Assembly: GCA_023213195.1 (NCBI GenBank)
Contig: CP096135.1
Coordinates: 340,923 to 404,922, forward strand
DNA length: 64,000 bases
Direction of reading: 5' to 3'
From: Sphingobacteriales bacterium JAD_PAG50586_3
GTDB lineage: Bacteria; Bacteroidota; Bacteroidia; CAMBQF01
The first letter of the stretch is position 1. Every line of letters starts with the position of its first letter. A program made the translations under genes and the position numbers. The notes beneath the pieces are model-generated. The model did not search any database, was not told the origin of the DNA, and was given only the letters and a program-made list of their open reading frames with translations. Below, piece by piece: positions 48,458 through 59,103 of this stretch.

Positions 48458-49500
48458 ATGAAATTTACCGCGGGCGATATAGCCAAGCTTATTCAAGGAA
48501 CTGTAGAGGGCGACTCGTTGGCTGCTGTTAGTACTGTGGCTAAAATTGAAGAAGGCACGCCGGGCGCATTATCATTCCTAGCAAACCCTAAGTATACAGA
48601 GTATATCTACTCTACCCAGAGCATCGGTAGTTATTGTTAATGCCGATTTTGTTGCCGAAAAACCCGTTACCACTACCCTTATACGTGTAGCCGATGCCTA
48701 CCAGGCATTTGCGCAATTACTGGCGGTATATAACCAACACCAGCAGGCGCAGGCAGCTATAGAGCAACCATCATTTATAGCTACAACAGCCGTGGTTGGC
48801 GATGGGCTTTACGCTTGGTGCTTTTGCTTATGTAGGCGAGAATGCGCAACTGGGCAAAAACGTAAAAATATACCCCGGCAGCTACGTTGGCAACAATGTG
48901 GTTATTGGCGATAATACTGTGCTTTACCCCGGCGTAAAGGTATATGCCGAATGTAAAATAGGCGCTAACGTTACCCTGCATTCGGGTGTAATAGTAGGTG
49001 GCGATGGTTTTGGCTTTGCCCCCAACAGCGAGAACAACTACAACAAGGTGCCGCAAATTGGCAATGTTATTATAGAAGACCATGTGGAAGTGGGCGCCAA
49101 TACTACTATTGACCGGGCTACCCTGGGTTCTACCATTATTCGTAAGGGTGTTAAGCTTGATAACCTAATACAGATAGCCCACAACGTAGAGATTGGCGAA
49201 AACACTGTTATTGCAGCCCAAACCGGCGTGGCAGGCTCTACTAAAATTGGCAAAAATTGCATGATTGGCGGGCAGGTGGGCATAATAGGCCACCTTGTTA
49301 TTGCCGATGGTGTTAAAATAGCCGCTCAAAGCGGCATTGGCAACAGTATTGCCAAAGAGGGAGAAATTATGCAGGGCTCACCGGCATTTCCTGTAGGCGA
49401 CTATAGGCGTGCTTACGTTGGTTTCCGTAAATTGCCCGACTTAATGCAGCGTATAGCGCTGCTTGAAAAAGAACTGAAAGAACTTAAAGCAAAATCGTAG
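48458..49500 (+). CDS. lpxD: UDP-3-O-acylglucosamine N-acyltransferase, two frame breaks
   Basis: Adds the second acyl chain in lipid A synthesis. About 346 residues. N-terminal uridine-binding domain ([19 protein letters not shown]) and a left-handed beta-helix of hexapeptide repeats; the catalytic His region is [17 protein letters not shown]. Breaks: 48616-48621 (CCAGAG; CCAGG gives [18 protein letters not shown]) and about 48804-48807 ([16 protein letters not shown]). Both are insertions and the repaired length is a multiple of three. First gene of an lpxD-lpxC/fabZ-lpxA operon. Confidence 0.93.
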
Positions 49501-50913
49501 ATGAGCGATAAGCAACATACACTGGCAGCCCCTGTTACCCTTACCGGTAAAGGCCTGCACACCGGGCACGATGTTACCATTACCGTTAACCCCGCGCCCG
49601 AAAACCATGGCATTGCTTTTTGCCGTACCGATATTGAGGGCAAACCTACTGTTAAGGCCGATGTTGACTTTGTTACCGCCTTGGAACGCAGCACCACCAT
49701 TGCCATTAACGGCACATCTATATCTACCATAGAACATTGTATGGCCGCCCTTATGGGATGTGGCATTGACAATGCCCTTATTGATATTAACGGCCCCGAA
49801 GTGCCTATTTTAGATGGCAGCTCTAAACCGTTTGTTGATGCTTTTGTAAAAGCGGGATTAACCGAACAAGCTGCTGACCGTCAATACATCGAACTAAAAG
49901 AAATTATTACCTATACCGATGCTGACCGTGGCGTAGAGCTTATGGCTGTTCCGGCTGATAGTTTCCGTGTTACGGTAATGGTAGATTATAAATCAGCCGT
50001 GGTGGGCCAGCAGTATGCTGTGCTTAACAAGCTGGAAGATTTTAATGCGGAGATTGCATCGTGCCGTACATTTGTGTTCTTACACGAGCTTAAAGCCCTT
50101 ATAGAGAACAACCTGATAAAAGGCGGCGATGTAAACAACGCCCTTGTTATTGCCGACCGCCCCCTTGCCGATGCCGATATGGGCTACCTGCAAAAGGCAT
50201 TCCCCAACATGGCTAATATTGAGGTTAAAGACGGCTACCTAAACAACGTTGATACCCATTACGATAACGAGCCTGCCCGCCATAAATTGCTTGATGTTGT
50301 TGGCGACCTTGCCCTGTTGGGCAAAAGGCTAAAGGCACACGTTATTGCTACCCGCCCGGGCCATGCAGCCAACGTATCATTCGGTAAAAAAATAAAAGAA
50401 GAGCTTAAAAAACAGGCCAAGAGTAAAACCTCTGCACCTGCATATAACCCTAACGAAGCGCCTTTGTACGATGTAAAACGTATAATGGCTACCCTACCCC
50501 ACCGTCCGCCATTTTTATTGGTTGATAAGGTTATTGAAATGAGCGAAACCCATGTGGTAGGGGTAAAAAGCGTTACCATGAACGAGCCTTTCTTCGAGGG
50601 CCACTTTCCCGGTAACCCCGTTATGCCCGGTGTTTTGCAAATAGAAGCCATGGCCCAGGCCGGTGGCATTTTAGCCCTTAGCAGCGTGCCTGACCCTGAG
50701 AATTACTCTACCTACTTTTTAAAGATAGATGGGGTAAAATTCAAGGATAAAGTAGTGCCCGGCGATACTCTTATTTTTAAATTGGTTTTAACAGAACCTA
50801 TACGCCGCGGCATCGTTCAAATGCACGGCGAAGCTTTTGTTGGCGATAAACTGGTAATGGAAGCATCGTTAATGGCATTAATTACCAAAGAAAAAACACC
50901 GGCAAGTAAATGA
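49501..50913 (+). CDS. lpxC/fabZ: Bifunctional UDP-3-O-acyl-N-acetylglucosamine deacetylase / 3-hydroxyacyl-ACP dehydratase
   Basis: 470-residue fusion. The N-terminal LpxC part (to about 300) shows [12 protein letters not shown], the zinc ligands in [16 protein letters not shown] and [13 protein letters not shown], and ends with [14 protein letters not shown]. The C-terminal FabZ hotdog (about 325-470) shows [16 protein letters not shown] and the catalytic [20 protein letters not shown]. The fusion links the lipid A committed step with fatty acid elongation and is typical of Bacteroidota and Chlorobi. Starts directly after the lpxD stop and overlaps lpxA by 4 bp. Confidence 0.97.
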   Translation: MSDKQHTLAAPVTLTGKGLHTGHDVTITVNPAPENHGIAFCRTDIEGKPTVKADVDFVTALERSTTIAINGTSISTIEHCMAALMGCGIDNALIDINGPEVPILDGSSKPFVDAFVKAGLTEQAADRQYIELKEIITYTDADRGVELMAVPADSFRVTVMVDYKSAVVGQQYAVLNKLEDFNAEIASCRTFVFLHELKALIENNLIKGGDVNNALVIADRPLADADMGYLQKAFPNMANIEVKDGYLNNVDTHYDNEPARHKLLDVVGDLALLGKRLKAHVIATRPGHAANVSFGKKIKEELKKQAKSKTSAPAYNPNEAPLYDVKRIMATLPHRPPFLLVDKVIEMSETHVVGVKSVTMNEPFFEGHFPGNPVMPGVLQIEAMAQAGGILALSSVPDPENYSTYFLKIDGVKFKDKVVPGDTLIFKLVLTEPIRRGIVQMHGEAFVGDKLVMEASLMALITKEKTPASK

Positions 50914-51696
50914 GCATACAGCCATTAGCATATATAAACCCCGCGGCCAAAATAGCCTCCAGCGTTATTATAGACCCCTTTGCGGTTATCCATGGCAATG
51001 TTGAAATTGGCGCCGGAACGTGGATTGGCTCTAACGTTACCATTATGGATGGGGCCCGCATTGGCAAAAACTGCCGCATATTTCCGGGGGCTGTAATATC
51101 GGCCATACCCCAAGACTTAAAATTTGAGGGCGAAGATACACTTGCCGTTATTGGCGATAATACTACCATACGCGAGTTTGTTACCGTTAACCGCGGCACC
51201 AAAGACCGTTGGAAAACAGTAGTAGGCAGCGATGTGTTGCTTATGGCTTACGTACACATTGCCCACGATTGTATTGTGGGCAACAGCGCCATTTTAGCCA
51301 ACGGGGTTACCCTTGGCGGCCACGTTATTATAGGCGACTATGCCATACTGGGCGGCCTTACAGCCATACACCAGTTTTGCCAAGGTAGGTGCGCATACCA
51401 TTATTGCCGGTGGCTCTTTAATAGATAAAGATGTGCCGCCGTATGTAAAAGGCGCCCGCCACCCGCTGCAATATGCCGGGGTTAACTCTATAGGCTTACG
51501 CCGCAGGGGTTACAGCGCCGAAAAAATTAACCAGATACAGGATATTTACCGCTACCTGTATGTGCGCGGCCTTAATGTTACCAAGGCGGTAGAGGTTATA
51601 GAAACCGATGTGCTGGTTACGCCCGAGCGAGACGAGATTCTAGAGTTTATCAAAAACTCTAAGCGTGGTATTATGAAGGGCTATTTTTCTGAATAA
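50910..51696 (+). CDS. lpxA: Acyl-ACP:UDP-N-acetylglucosamine O-acyltransferase, frameshifted
   Basis: First acylation of lipid A synthesis. About 261 residues of hexapeptide-repeat helix ([37 protein letters not shown]), catalytic His in [14 protein letters not shown], and the C-terminal helical part ([19 protein letters not shown]). The break is at 51380-51385 (CCAAGG; CCAGG gives [17 protein letters not shown]). ATGA overlap with lpxC/fabZ. Confidence 0.94.
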
Positions 51697-51699
51697 GCT

Positions 51700-52337
51700 A
51701 TGGCATTGCAGCTTACCCTGAACAACGTTGGCAAAAGCTACAACTTCGACTGGATATTCCGTGGGCTAACGCTTGATTTACAAAACGGACAATCGGTAGC
51801 GGTGCTGGGTGGCAATGGTTCGGGCAAATCAACTTTTTTAAAGATAGTAGCCGGTTCATCGTATGTTTCAGAAGGTACTATAGATTATACCCACAACGGC
51901 AAAAAGGTAGATAAGGACAAGGTGTACAGCCTTGTATCGCTATGCGCCCCCTACCAATTGTTGTTTGATGATTTTACACTGGCAGAGAGTATTGCCTTTC
52001 AAGGGAAGTTTAAGCCCTTTGTAAACAACATATCCCAGAAAGAAATAATAGACCTTATAGAGCTGCCCAAAGTGGCTAATAAGGCGTTGAAATACTATTC
52101 ATCGGGCATGAAACAGCGCGCCAAGCTGGCCCTTGCCATACTGGCCGATACACCCGTGCTGTTGCTGGACGAACCCGGCACCAACCTGGATAAAAAGGGG
52201 TTGAGTGGTTTAAAAACCTGCTGCTACCACAAATGCAAAACCGTTTGGTGTTTGTATGCTCTAACCGCCACGATGAAGAATCGGGCTTCTGCTCAACCAT
52301 TATGGAGATTGAGCAGTACAAGAAGAAGGTTATTTAG
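51700..52337 (+). CDS. ABC transporter ATP-binding protein, frameshifted
   Basis: About 212 residues. Walker A LGGNGSGKSTFLKIV, signature YYSSGMKQRAKLALAI, and Walker B PVLLLDEPGTNLD. The signature starts YSSGM instead of LSGGQ, the variant of small exporter ATPases. The break is a run of four G at 52197-52200; five G gives KKGVEWFKNLLLPQMQNR and an ending at IEQYKKKVI. No membrane partner follows. Starts 3 bp after lpxA, so it is an operon member and may serve envelope lipid export. Confidence 0.85.
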
Positions 52338-52400
52338 CCGACTAATCTCATTTTTTAATTTAGAACTTTGTATTTGATTATTGGTTTATATATTTAGCCA

Positions 52401-52772
52401 ATGCAATTCTTAATACCCATATACCTCATGATTTGTATCATCGCGTCTGTCGCGGTGGGGTACGAGCGCAAGATAGGTTTCGGCCTATCGCTATTGCTGT
52501 GCGTTGCATTAACGCCGGTAATAGGGTTTGGCATAAGTTTGCTATTCGCCCACCTGCCTAAGGCTTGCTGCATGAAAGATTACAGGGATTTTAGCACCGG
52601 GCGCACGTATTATTTCCGCAAAAAAGAGCGTAATGGGCACAACTGGTATTACGTTCAGCACGCATCGGCTCAAAAGCTAAGCGCTATAGAGTTTAACAAA
52701 TATTTTGCCGAGGTGGTAGACAACCCCGATTATTTAGAACGCCAACAGGGCTTTTCTAAGGTTGGCAACTAG
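52401..52772 (+). CDS. Small membrane protein of unknown function
   Basis: 123 residues with two N-terminal helices (FLIPIYLMICIIASVAVGY; FGLSLLLCVALTPVIGFGI), then a soluble basic tail (TYYFRKKERNGHNWYYVQH). No family recognised. Follows the ABC gene after 63 bp. Confidence 0.6.
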   Translation: MQFLIPIYLMICIIASVAVGYERKIGFGLSLLLCVALTPVIGFGISLLFAHLPKACCMKDYRDFSTGRTYYFRKKERNGHNWYYVQHASAQKLSAIEFNKYFAEVVDNPDYLERQQGFSKVGN

Positions 52773-52858
52773 TTAATCTGACGAGATATTTAAATCAGAT
52801 TTAAACAGGACGTATTATGCACTTCTTGCTTAACACTATATGTTCTAATGTATTGATT

Positions 52859-53173
52859 TTATAAGTTGTAACCCATTCGTTTTAAATCATCGTCAGACAG
52901 GTCGTCGTCGGCATCAAAATCTTTTAGCTCGTCCAAGGCATTGGGGGCTTCATCGTCGTCGTCACCCTCAATAGTATCATCATCAATATTATTAAATGCT
53001 GGACTTTCATTTCCTTTAGAAATTAGGCGTTTTAGATCGGCAATAGAGGTTTCTACTTCGCCCATTTGGGTAAGTAGGTTGTCTATGTTTTCGGCAATGC
53101 TATCTTGCGCTTTTTCTAATGCCTGCAACATTTTTTCAATGTTGATATTCAGCTTTTCTGTATCTTTTTCCAT
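52859..53173 (-). CDS. Coiled-coil protein with acidic tail
   Basis: 104 residues: an N-terminal amphipathic helix of about 50 residues (KLNINIEKMLQALEKAQ), then a very acidic linker (DDDTIEGDDDDEAPNA, DADDDLSDDDLKRMGY). It sits 3 bp after ispE. No known family recognised. Confidence 0.6.
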   Translation of the reverse strand: MEKDTEKLNINIEKMLQALEKAQDSIAENIDNLLTQMGEVETSIADLKRLISKGNESPAFNNIDDDTIEGDDDDEAPNALDELKDFDADDDLSDDDLKRMGYNL

Positions 53174-53176
53174 GGC

Positions 53177-54076
53177 TTAAAGTTTGCCTGTGTGCACAAA
53201 ACAACCGTCAAATTTACCTGATAAGTCGGGCGCATTTTTAAACAACCCAAACACCGTTGCACCACTGCCACTCATGCATGCATAGGTTGCCCCCATGTTG
53301 TACAATTGGGCTTTTATTGCTGCAATTTCGGGGTACTTGGCAAATACGGTTTCTTCAAAATCATTAACCAGTTTATCTTTCCATTCTTCTGCCGGTAAGT
53401 CCACAATATCTTCGGGCGATTCTGCCGCAGGCTTAGGTGTAATACCCGCGTATGCATCGGCAGTAGAAACATGTACCGGTGGTTTTACCAGCACAATATC
53501 CCAACCTGATAAATCGAGCAATACACTTTCGAACTGGTCGCCACGCTCAAAGCAGAATGCCGGGCGGTTGGTAATAAAGAAAGAACAATCGCTACCCAGT
53601 TGTTTAGCGTAGTGGTGCTTCTCGCCCCATGCAAGGCCAATTTCCAGCACATCATTCAGCAGGTTAATAAAGAACGCCGCATCGGCAGAACCTCCGCCTA
53701 AGCCTGCGCCCGTGGGGATTACCTTATGCAAATGCACCTTTACAGGGGGTAAACTATAATCGGCATCAATAAGGTTATACGCCTTTACCAGCAAGTTGTC
53801 TGCTGTATCGCCGGGAATATCTAAACCGGTTATAACCAGTTTAATTTTTCCATATTGGGTGTAGTTAACATCAGCAGGCAAAAATCCTTTGCCGCTATGG
53901 GTTATAGAATTGTTAAACTCGCTTGTTGGTTGATTTTCCTCATCTTTTGTCACTTCCAGCACATCAAACAAGGTTTTAACAGGGTAAAACACACTTAGCA
54001 GGTTATGGTAACCATCGGGGCGTTTTTCAATAATATTTAAGCCTAAATTTATTTTTATGTTGGGGAAGGAAAGCAT
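53177..54076 (-). CDS. ispE: 4-diphosphocytidyl-2-C-methyl-D-erythritol kinase
   Basis: 299 residues. GHMP kinase of the MEP isoprenoid pathway. FPNIKINLGLNIIEKRPDGYH at the start in the usual place, ATP loop PTGAGLGGGSADAAF, and the C-terminal MSGSGATVFGLF. The frame is intact. Other MEP genes are not in the window. Confidence 0.95.
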   Translation of the reverse strand: MLSFPNIKINLGLNIIEKRPDGYHNLLSVFYPVKTLFDVLEVTKDEENQPTSEFNNSITHSGKGFLPADVNYTQYGKIKLVITGLDIPGDTADNLLVKAYNLIDADYSLPPVKVHLHKVIPTGAGLGGGSADAAFFINLLNDVLEIGLAWGEKHHYAKQLGSDCSFFITNRPAFCFERGDQFESVLLDLSGWDIVLVKPPVHVSTADAYAGITPKPAAESPEDIVDLPAEEWKDKLVNDFEETVFAKYPEIAAIKAQLYNMGATYACMSGSGATVFGLFKNAPDLSGKFDGCFVHTGKL

Positions 54077-54097
54077 AGTGTAAATGTAGGTATTTAG

Positions 54098-54189
54098 GGG
54101 TCAGTAGTCAGAGGTCAGGGATCAGATTTTTTCTTGCCTTAAACCCCTCCCTCCCGATAGCTATCGGAACCTACCTCAAAGTGGAGGGC
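54098..54189. repeat. CAGGGxTCAG repeat followed by a palindromic module
   Basis: TCAGTAGTCAGAGGTCAGGG (about 54097-54117) then CCCCTCCCTCC, the palindrome CCGATAGCTATCGG and GTGGAGGG. Same word families as at 44538-44606 and in the GC-rich repeats. Confidence 0.5.
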
Positions 54190-54276
54190 TTGTAACAATT
54201 ATTCAATGAAAATAGCCACTTGCTAAAATTGCATGTATGGCAATGAAAAAATGAATAGCTTGCATAAAAAAAGGAC

Positions 54277-54686
54277 ATGAAAAAGATATTAGTATTAGGC
54301 TTTGTAGCATTAAGCTTTGGCTTATCTGCCCAAACATTACGTAACAGCTCTAACAGCAGCATAGGCAGTATTAGCAGCGATGGTACGGTACGTAACTCAT
54401 CTAATAGCACGATAGGTAAAATAGAGAGCGACGGCACCATACGCAACTCATCTAACAGCAGCATTGGTAAAATAGAGAGCAACGGCACCTTCCGTAACTC
54501 ATCTAACAGCTCTATTGGTAAGATAGAGAGCGATGGCACTGTGCGCAACTCATCTAACAGCACTATTGGCAAAATAGAGAGCGACGGTACGGTTCGCAAC
54601 TCGTCTAACAGCACCATTGGCAAAGCCGAGGGTGTTAAAAAAGCTGGGCTGCCGCATATTTCTTCTTTGATTATTTTAAGAAGTAG
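54277..54686 (+). CDS. Secreted 5-fold beta-flower repeat protein, frameshifted near the end
   Basis: About 136 residues: signal peptide (MKKILVLGFVALSFGLSA), then about five and a half 17-residue repeats of RNSSNSTIGKIESDGTV, then a hydrophobic end. The last part is out of frame by one base at 54644-54648; repair (AAGCCTGGG or AAGCTTGGG) gives KKAWAAAYFFFDYFKK and the TAG at 54684-54686, the aromatic ending usual for this family. Each repeat contributes one beta-hairpin of a small toroid. Role unknown. Confidence 0.8.
54337..54630 (+). repeat. 51-bp tandem repeat array inside the beta-flower gene
   Basis: Units of 51 bp begin CGTAACTCATCTAACAGC and contain ATTGGTAAAATAGAGAGC; adjacent units differ by only a few bases, so copy number can change by slippage. 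Confidence 0.8.
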
Positions 54687-54696
54687 ACCTCACCCC

Positions 54697-55617
54697 CTAA
54701 CCCCCTCTCCTAAAGAGAGATGGGGAATTATTCTCTTTAAAAACCGCAAATAATTCCTTTGCATTGGTGCAAGCGGGCAGGTTGAGCATTTTTGATGCTT
54801 GTATAAATACTGCCGACGCATCGTGGCCGGCTTCGCGCATGTCTACAAGGGCGGTAGCGCCTTTAGATTTTGATAGCTTTTCGCCATTCTCGCCCATAAT
54901 TAACGGATGCAGCAAAAATTTTGTTTGGGTGAAACTTTGTAAACCCGGCAACAACGTTGCAAGGTAGGTTTGTGCTGCGGTAGATTGTAACAAATCTTGC
55001 CCACGGACAATGAAGTTAATGTTGTAAAGCACATCATCGGCCACAGATGCCATTTGGTAAGCCGCCCTGCCGTTTTTTCCCTTCACAATAAAGTGGCGCA
55101 TGTCGGTGTATAAATCTATAGGCGGATAATCTGCCCAAACGCTGTTAAAACTAATATTACTCTTCTCTTCGGGGGTAATGACGCGCCAGTTGGTTTCGTG
55201 CACATCAAAGGGCAGGTGCAGGTTAAGGCAGTGGCCGTCGTACATGCCACCGGGCAGGTCATGCACCCTTTTGCGACTACAATTGCAGGCAAACAACAGA
55301 CCTTTTTCTTTTAGTTGATGTAGGTACGAATTGTATAAATCTAACCGCGTATGTTGCGAATGTTCCTTAAAAAACCCATCTACTGATGTTGGGCCTGTAT
55401 CGTAATCCAAGCCGAGCCAATCAATCCCGGTAAAAATATCCTCTATAAACTCTTCGCGGGCACGCTCTCCGTCAATATCGTCAATACGCAGGTGGATGGT
55501 TCCATTATCGGCAGAACGCGCATTAAGCCACGTGATAATAAACGACAGCGCGTTGCCAATGTGCAACCAGCCCGATGGCGTTGGCGCAAAGCGGGTATGG
55601 ATAGGTTGGGTAACCAT
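54697..55617 (-). CDS. GluQRS-like / truncated glutamyl-tRNA synthetase
   Basis: 306 residues: a class I catalytic core without the anticodon-binding domain. HIGH-type APTPSGWLHIGNALSF, EGAR-like IHLRIDDIDGERAR, and KMSKS-type NGEKLSKSKGATA. GluQRS attaches glutamate to queuosine of tRNA-Asp. The zinc site appears partly present (FACNCSRKRVH). The last residues SPSLFRRGG are encoded by a palindromic repeat, so the natural C-terminus has been replaced or extended. The presence of queD/folE at 22 kb fits queuosine use. Confidence 0.8.
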   Translation of the reverse strand: MVTQPIHTRFAPTPSGWLHIGNALSFIITWLNARSADNGTIHLRIDDIDGERAREEFIEDIFTGIDWLGLDYDTGPTSVDGFFKEHSQHTRLDLYNSYLHQLKEKGLLFACNCSRKRVHDLPGGMYDGHCLNLHLPFDVHETNWRVITPEEKSNISFNSVWADYPPIDLYTDMRHFIVKGKNGRAAYQMASVADDVLYNINFIVRGQDLLQSTAAQTYLATLLPGLQSFTQTKFLLHPLIMGENGEKLSKSKGATALVDMREAGHDASAVFIQASKMLNLPACTNAKELFAVFKENNSPSLFRRGG

Positions 55618-56195
55618 TACTGCACCTTAGAGTAGCTTACAAAGCCCAGTTCGCGGGTAAAATTTTCGTGGTTGCGGATAACGGTATCTATAAGCTGGTT
55701 GTACTTGGTAGTGTAGGCCAACTTGCCTAAGAACAGCATATCAAAGGCTGTACTATCATGGAAATCGACTTTTTTGATAAAGCCTGTAATTAGCTTAGCG
55801 CCAGTCTGGGTAAGGAACTCATCGGCTGTTTTGCCGTTTTTAAGCGTAGTACAGCAGCCAAAATGCACCCTGCGGCCATCAAATATATTCTTGGTCTTTT
55901 TATTTTCCATAGATAGCTGCATAAGCTCTGCTAGGCTTATGTGGTTGTGCTTATCAAGGTAAATATTGCCAGAGCGCCCATGGAATGCCAGGTATATAAT
56001 GCCGTAACCCTTGTACTTGCGGTTTTCCGATAGCAGGTTGAAGTAATATTTTAGCTGCTCAACAGTAGAGCAATGCTTGTGTATTACCTTGATATTCATG
56101 TTAACAGAAAGGTGCTGCAACACAGGCGCTATCGAGTTTTCTTTCGATAGGTTATTCTCGTTCCAATTTCCTTCTAAACAAATAATACCGGGCAT
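55617..56195 (-). CDS. Protein with a caspase-like His/Cys arrangement
   Basis: 192 residues. A hydrophobic strand then LAFHGRSGNIYL (His near 71) and later VHFGCCTTLKNG (Cys near 115). This order and spacing of His-Gly and Cys after two strands resembles clan CD cysteine peptidases and CHAT domains. DUF6642-type proteins look similar, but no search was possible. Overlaps the GluQRS-like start by one base and follows the BNR gene by 12 bp. No signal peptide. Confidence 0.5.
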   Translation of the reverse strand: MPGIICLEGNWNENNLSKENSIAPVLQHLSVNMNIKVIHKHCSTVEQLKYYFNLLSENRKYKGYGIIYLAFHGRSGNIYLDKHNHISLAELMQLSMENKKTKNIFDGRRVHFGCCTTLKNGKTADEFLTQTGAKLITGFIKKVDFHDSTAFDMLFLGKLAYTTKYNQLIDTVIRNHENFTRELGFVSYSKVQ

Positions 56196-56207
56196 GCAGG
56201 TGTAAAG

Positions 56208-59035
56208 TTAGTCAATCCAAATTAGCTGGCGGCTTTGGCGTGAGCGTCCTGCCCAAATGGTGCAATAATATACACCCTTAGGCAAAGAGCCTTGCGTAAC
56301 ATCTAAACGTTGTATACCGGCACTAAGTTCGCCATTGTGGATAATACGCACAGCACGGCCCAACTCATCGTGCAGGGTAACCAGCACCTTTTGTTTTGTT
56401 TTCAGGTCGAACTCAAGCGTAGCATGCCCGCCCGTTGCCGGGTTGGGGAACACCTTAATGTCTGATGCATCAGCATCTATATTCTTAACCGTAGTTATTT
56501 GGCCTGCGTTGGTAATAGTGCCGGTAAACATACCATCGCCATGGGTAGCCACAACAATAAGACCATCACTTGGGCGGGTTTCTACTACGTTTACCAAGGC
56601 GTTGCCAATGGTGCTCGCACCCTGCTGCACCCAAACGGTGTTAAGGCCATTAAGGGTATCGGTAGCGTAAAGCCCCGTGCTGGTGCCTACAAAATAAGCT
56701 GTGTTACCATCTTGCAACGGCAATATAGAAGCCCAACGTACAGAAGGGCCGTTGCCACTGCCGCCGCTAGTTGCCTCCAGGTTGCCTGCAACGCGTGTCC
56801 AACTGGCACCTGCATTCTCCGAATAAAAAATACTGTAAACAGAGTAGTTAGAGAATATGGCCATAACCTTATTGCCATCGGTAGGATGTACCGCAATGCA
56901 CGATATATTGCCCGTACCCGGCATTACCGATGGGCTGGTGGTAGACGTAATTTCTGTTACCGTAGGGGTGTTGCTTTCGGCATTGTCTATACGGTAAATG
57001 CGGCGTTTGTTTGTGCCAAAATATACACGGTGTGCAGGGGTTTGGCAGGCGGTAACGGCAGTAATGGTGCGGTTAGTATCTACAGTACCTGCAATAACAT
57101 CCCAACCGGCGTCTTTTCGGGTATACGAACCATCAAGCACAAACTGGTCTAAGCTGCGGTTGCGCCACAGGCGGTCGCCGCCGGCCATGTACATAATATC
57201 CTGGTCGTTAGGGTCTAAGGTAAATACGTTTATAAAGTCGTACAGGTTAGTATCTATTGATGCAGGGTCTATGCGCGTTAGCTGGTTAATCAACCCCGTA
57301 TTACTGTTCATGGTAGATTTTACCACTTGGCCCTGTTGGCGAGAGTAGTAGTAATACTGACTGCCCGCGGTAATAGCGCAATACGCCCCATCGCCGTTAA
57401 AAGGCAGTGTCCAGTTAAATTGCGGGTCGGTACTGTTGGTATACAGGGTAGCATTGTCTTGCGTGCCGCCTATTATAACAGGGTCGTTAGGCACGGTTTT
57501 ATCTATACCTACAGTATAAAACTGTATGGTTTGATAGCCGCGGTTTAGGGGTGTCCACGTAACGCTTTGTGCCATGCAGTTAGAGGTTTTAAATACGCCC
57601 CCATCGTTACCTACAAGTAATGCATTTGGGCTTGATGGCGTAAAGGCAAAAATATGGATGTCGGGGTGATTATTGGGGTACGATTCAAAAAACGGAATGG
57701 TAGTGCCTATGCCGTAGCCGCCAATTTGCGTAGTATTGTTAGGGGTAGCAAACGCATCGGTAGAGCGGTAAATATTGGTACCACCCAAAATGATGGTATT
57801 AGCATCATCAGGCTTAACAGAAATGGCTAAGTTATAACCACCCTGTGCGTTGAAGTTGCCAAACTGGCCCTGGTTGGCGGGTAGCGATGCTGAACGGTCG
57901 TCCCAAGAGCCACCGGCACCTGTACCATCGCCGCTAACATAGGTATATTTCCACAGGCTGTTTTGCTCGGGATCGCCTTGGTAGTTGGTAGTAGTTTGGC
58001 CCGAGCCCGGTGTTACGCCTAAAAAGTAAACCTCGTTTTGGTTTTGGGGGTTATAATTCATTACAATACGGTCGTAAGCCGCGCCAAAACCCGTTGGGGT
58101 AATGTTGACCCAGTTGGTACCATCGGCGCTGCGCCAGATGCCAGACTGCGCACCATCGCTACTAAGGGCCGCGTATACCGTGCCGTTAGGGGTACAAATT
58201 ACATTGGTAAAGTACGAGCCGTTAAGGCTGCCACGCACTATATTCCACGTTGTGCCACCATCGGTACTGCGCCAAACAGCACCATAGGTTGCCGCATACA
58301 ACTCATCCTCTACTGTATTAGATGGATCTATAGCAATATCCCACACAATTTCCCAAACATCGTCAAACGTTTGTGGGGTGGTGTTTCCGGTTGATGGCAG
58401 GTTGCTCCATGTTATGCCCCCATCGGTAGATTTATAAATACCGTTGCCTAAAAAGAACGCGCCGCCCGCACTGGCAGATGTGCCGTAGCCCTCGCCGGTG
58501 CCTGCGTACCATACGTTGTGGTGGCCCGCACGGGTATCCTGTACAATAAAAGTAGTACCAAAAACCTCGTTTAAAGGCGATGCCCTGTTCCAGCTTTGGC
58601 CGCCATCGGTAGTGCGCCAAATTCCGCCAGAAACCTGGCCTGCCAACATAATATTATCATTATCAACATCTACAGCCAAGGCGCGGGTGCGGCCGCCGTG
58701 GTTCCAAGGCCCACGGGCGGTGTAGTTTACAGCCGATTTTATCTGTTTGCCAAATGGCAGTAGTGCATCAGAAGGTAAAGTGCCTGCAAAAGCCAGCTCT
58801 TTATAGCGCATACCATCGGGTATTTTACCTGTGGCAGGGTCTACCAAACGGTTAATCTCCCACAAATAGCGCTCTTCCGAAGCCTCGTTACCACCGCCGC
58901 CGCCACGTTTTTTCTTGCGGCTTTTTTGGTCTTTAGCTCGTACTTATGGGTTTCTTTAGGTGTAAGCAATGTAAACCCGCTGCAAAGCACTACCGATGCT
59001 GCAAAGCACACTAAAACAGTTTGTATATTTTTCAT
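56208..59035 (-). CDS. T9SS-exported BNR/VPS10-type beta-propeller protein, frameshifted near the N-terminus
   Basis: About 942 residues: signal peptide (MKNIQTVLVCFAASVVLC), then many beta-propeller strands with Asp-box motifs (STDGGITWSNLP, SADGTNWVNITP, STDGGTTWNIV, SENAGASWTRV), and a T9SS tail (KVFPNPATGGHATLEFDL ... RQLIWID). Asp-box propellers act in sialidases, xyloglucanases and adhesins. The break is a run of A near 58908-58913; one more A gives RKKRGGGGGNEASEERYLWE. Confidence 0.88.
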
Positions 59036-59103
59036 AGTTCCTTAATCCAATAATTTTCAAATATAAGGTTTGCGTTTAAATCTTACCCTATATTTGAAGG
59101 GTT

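Noticed and set aside
1..59035. Broken genes as true pseudogenes or programmed frameshifts
   Set aside because: Too many essential genes are affected, each by a single base, and repaired lengths come out as multiples of three. No slippery site plus pseudoknot pattern was seen.
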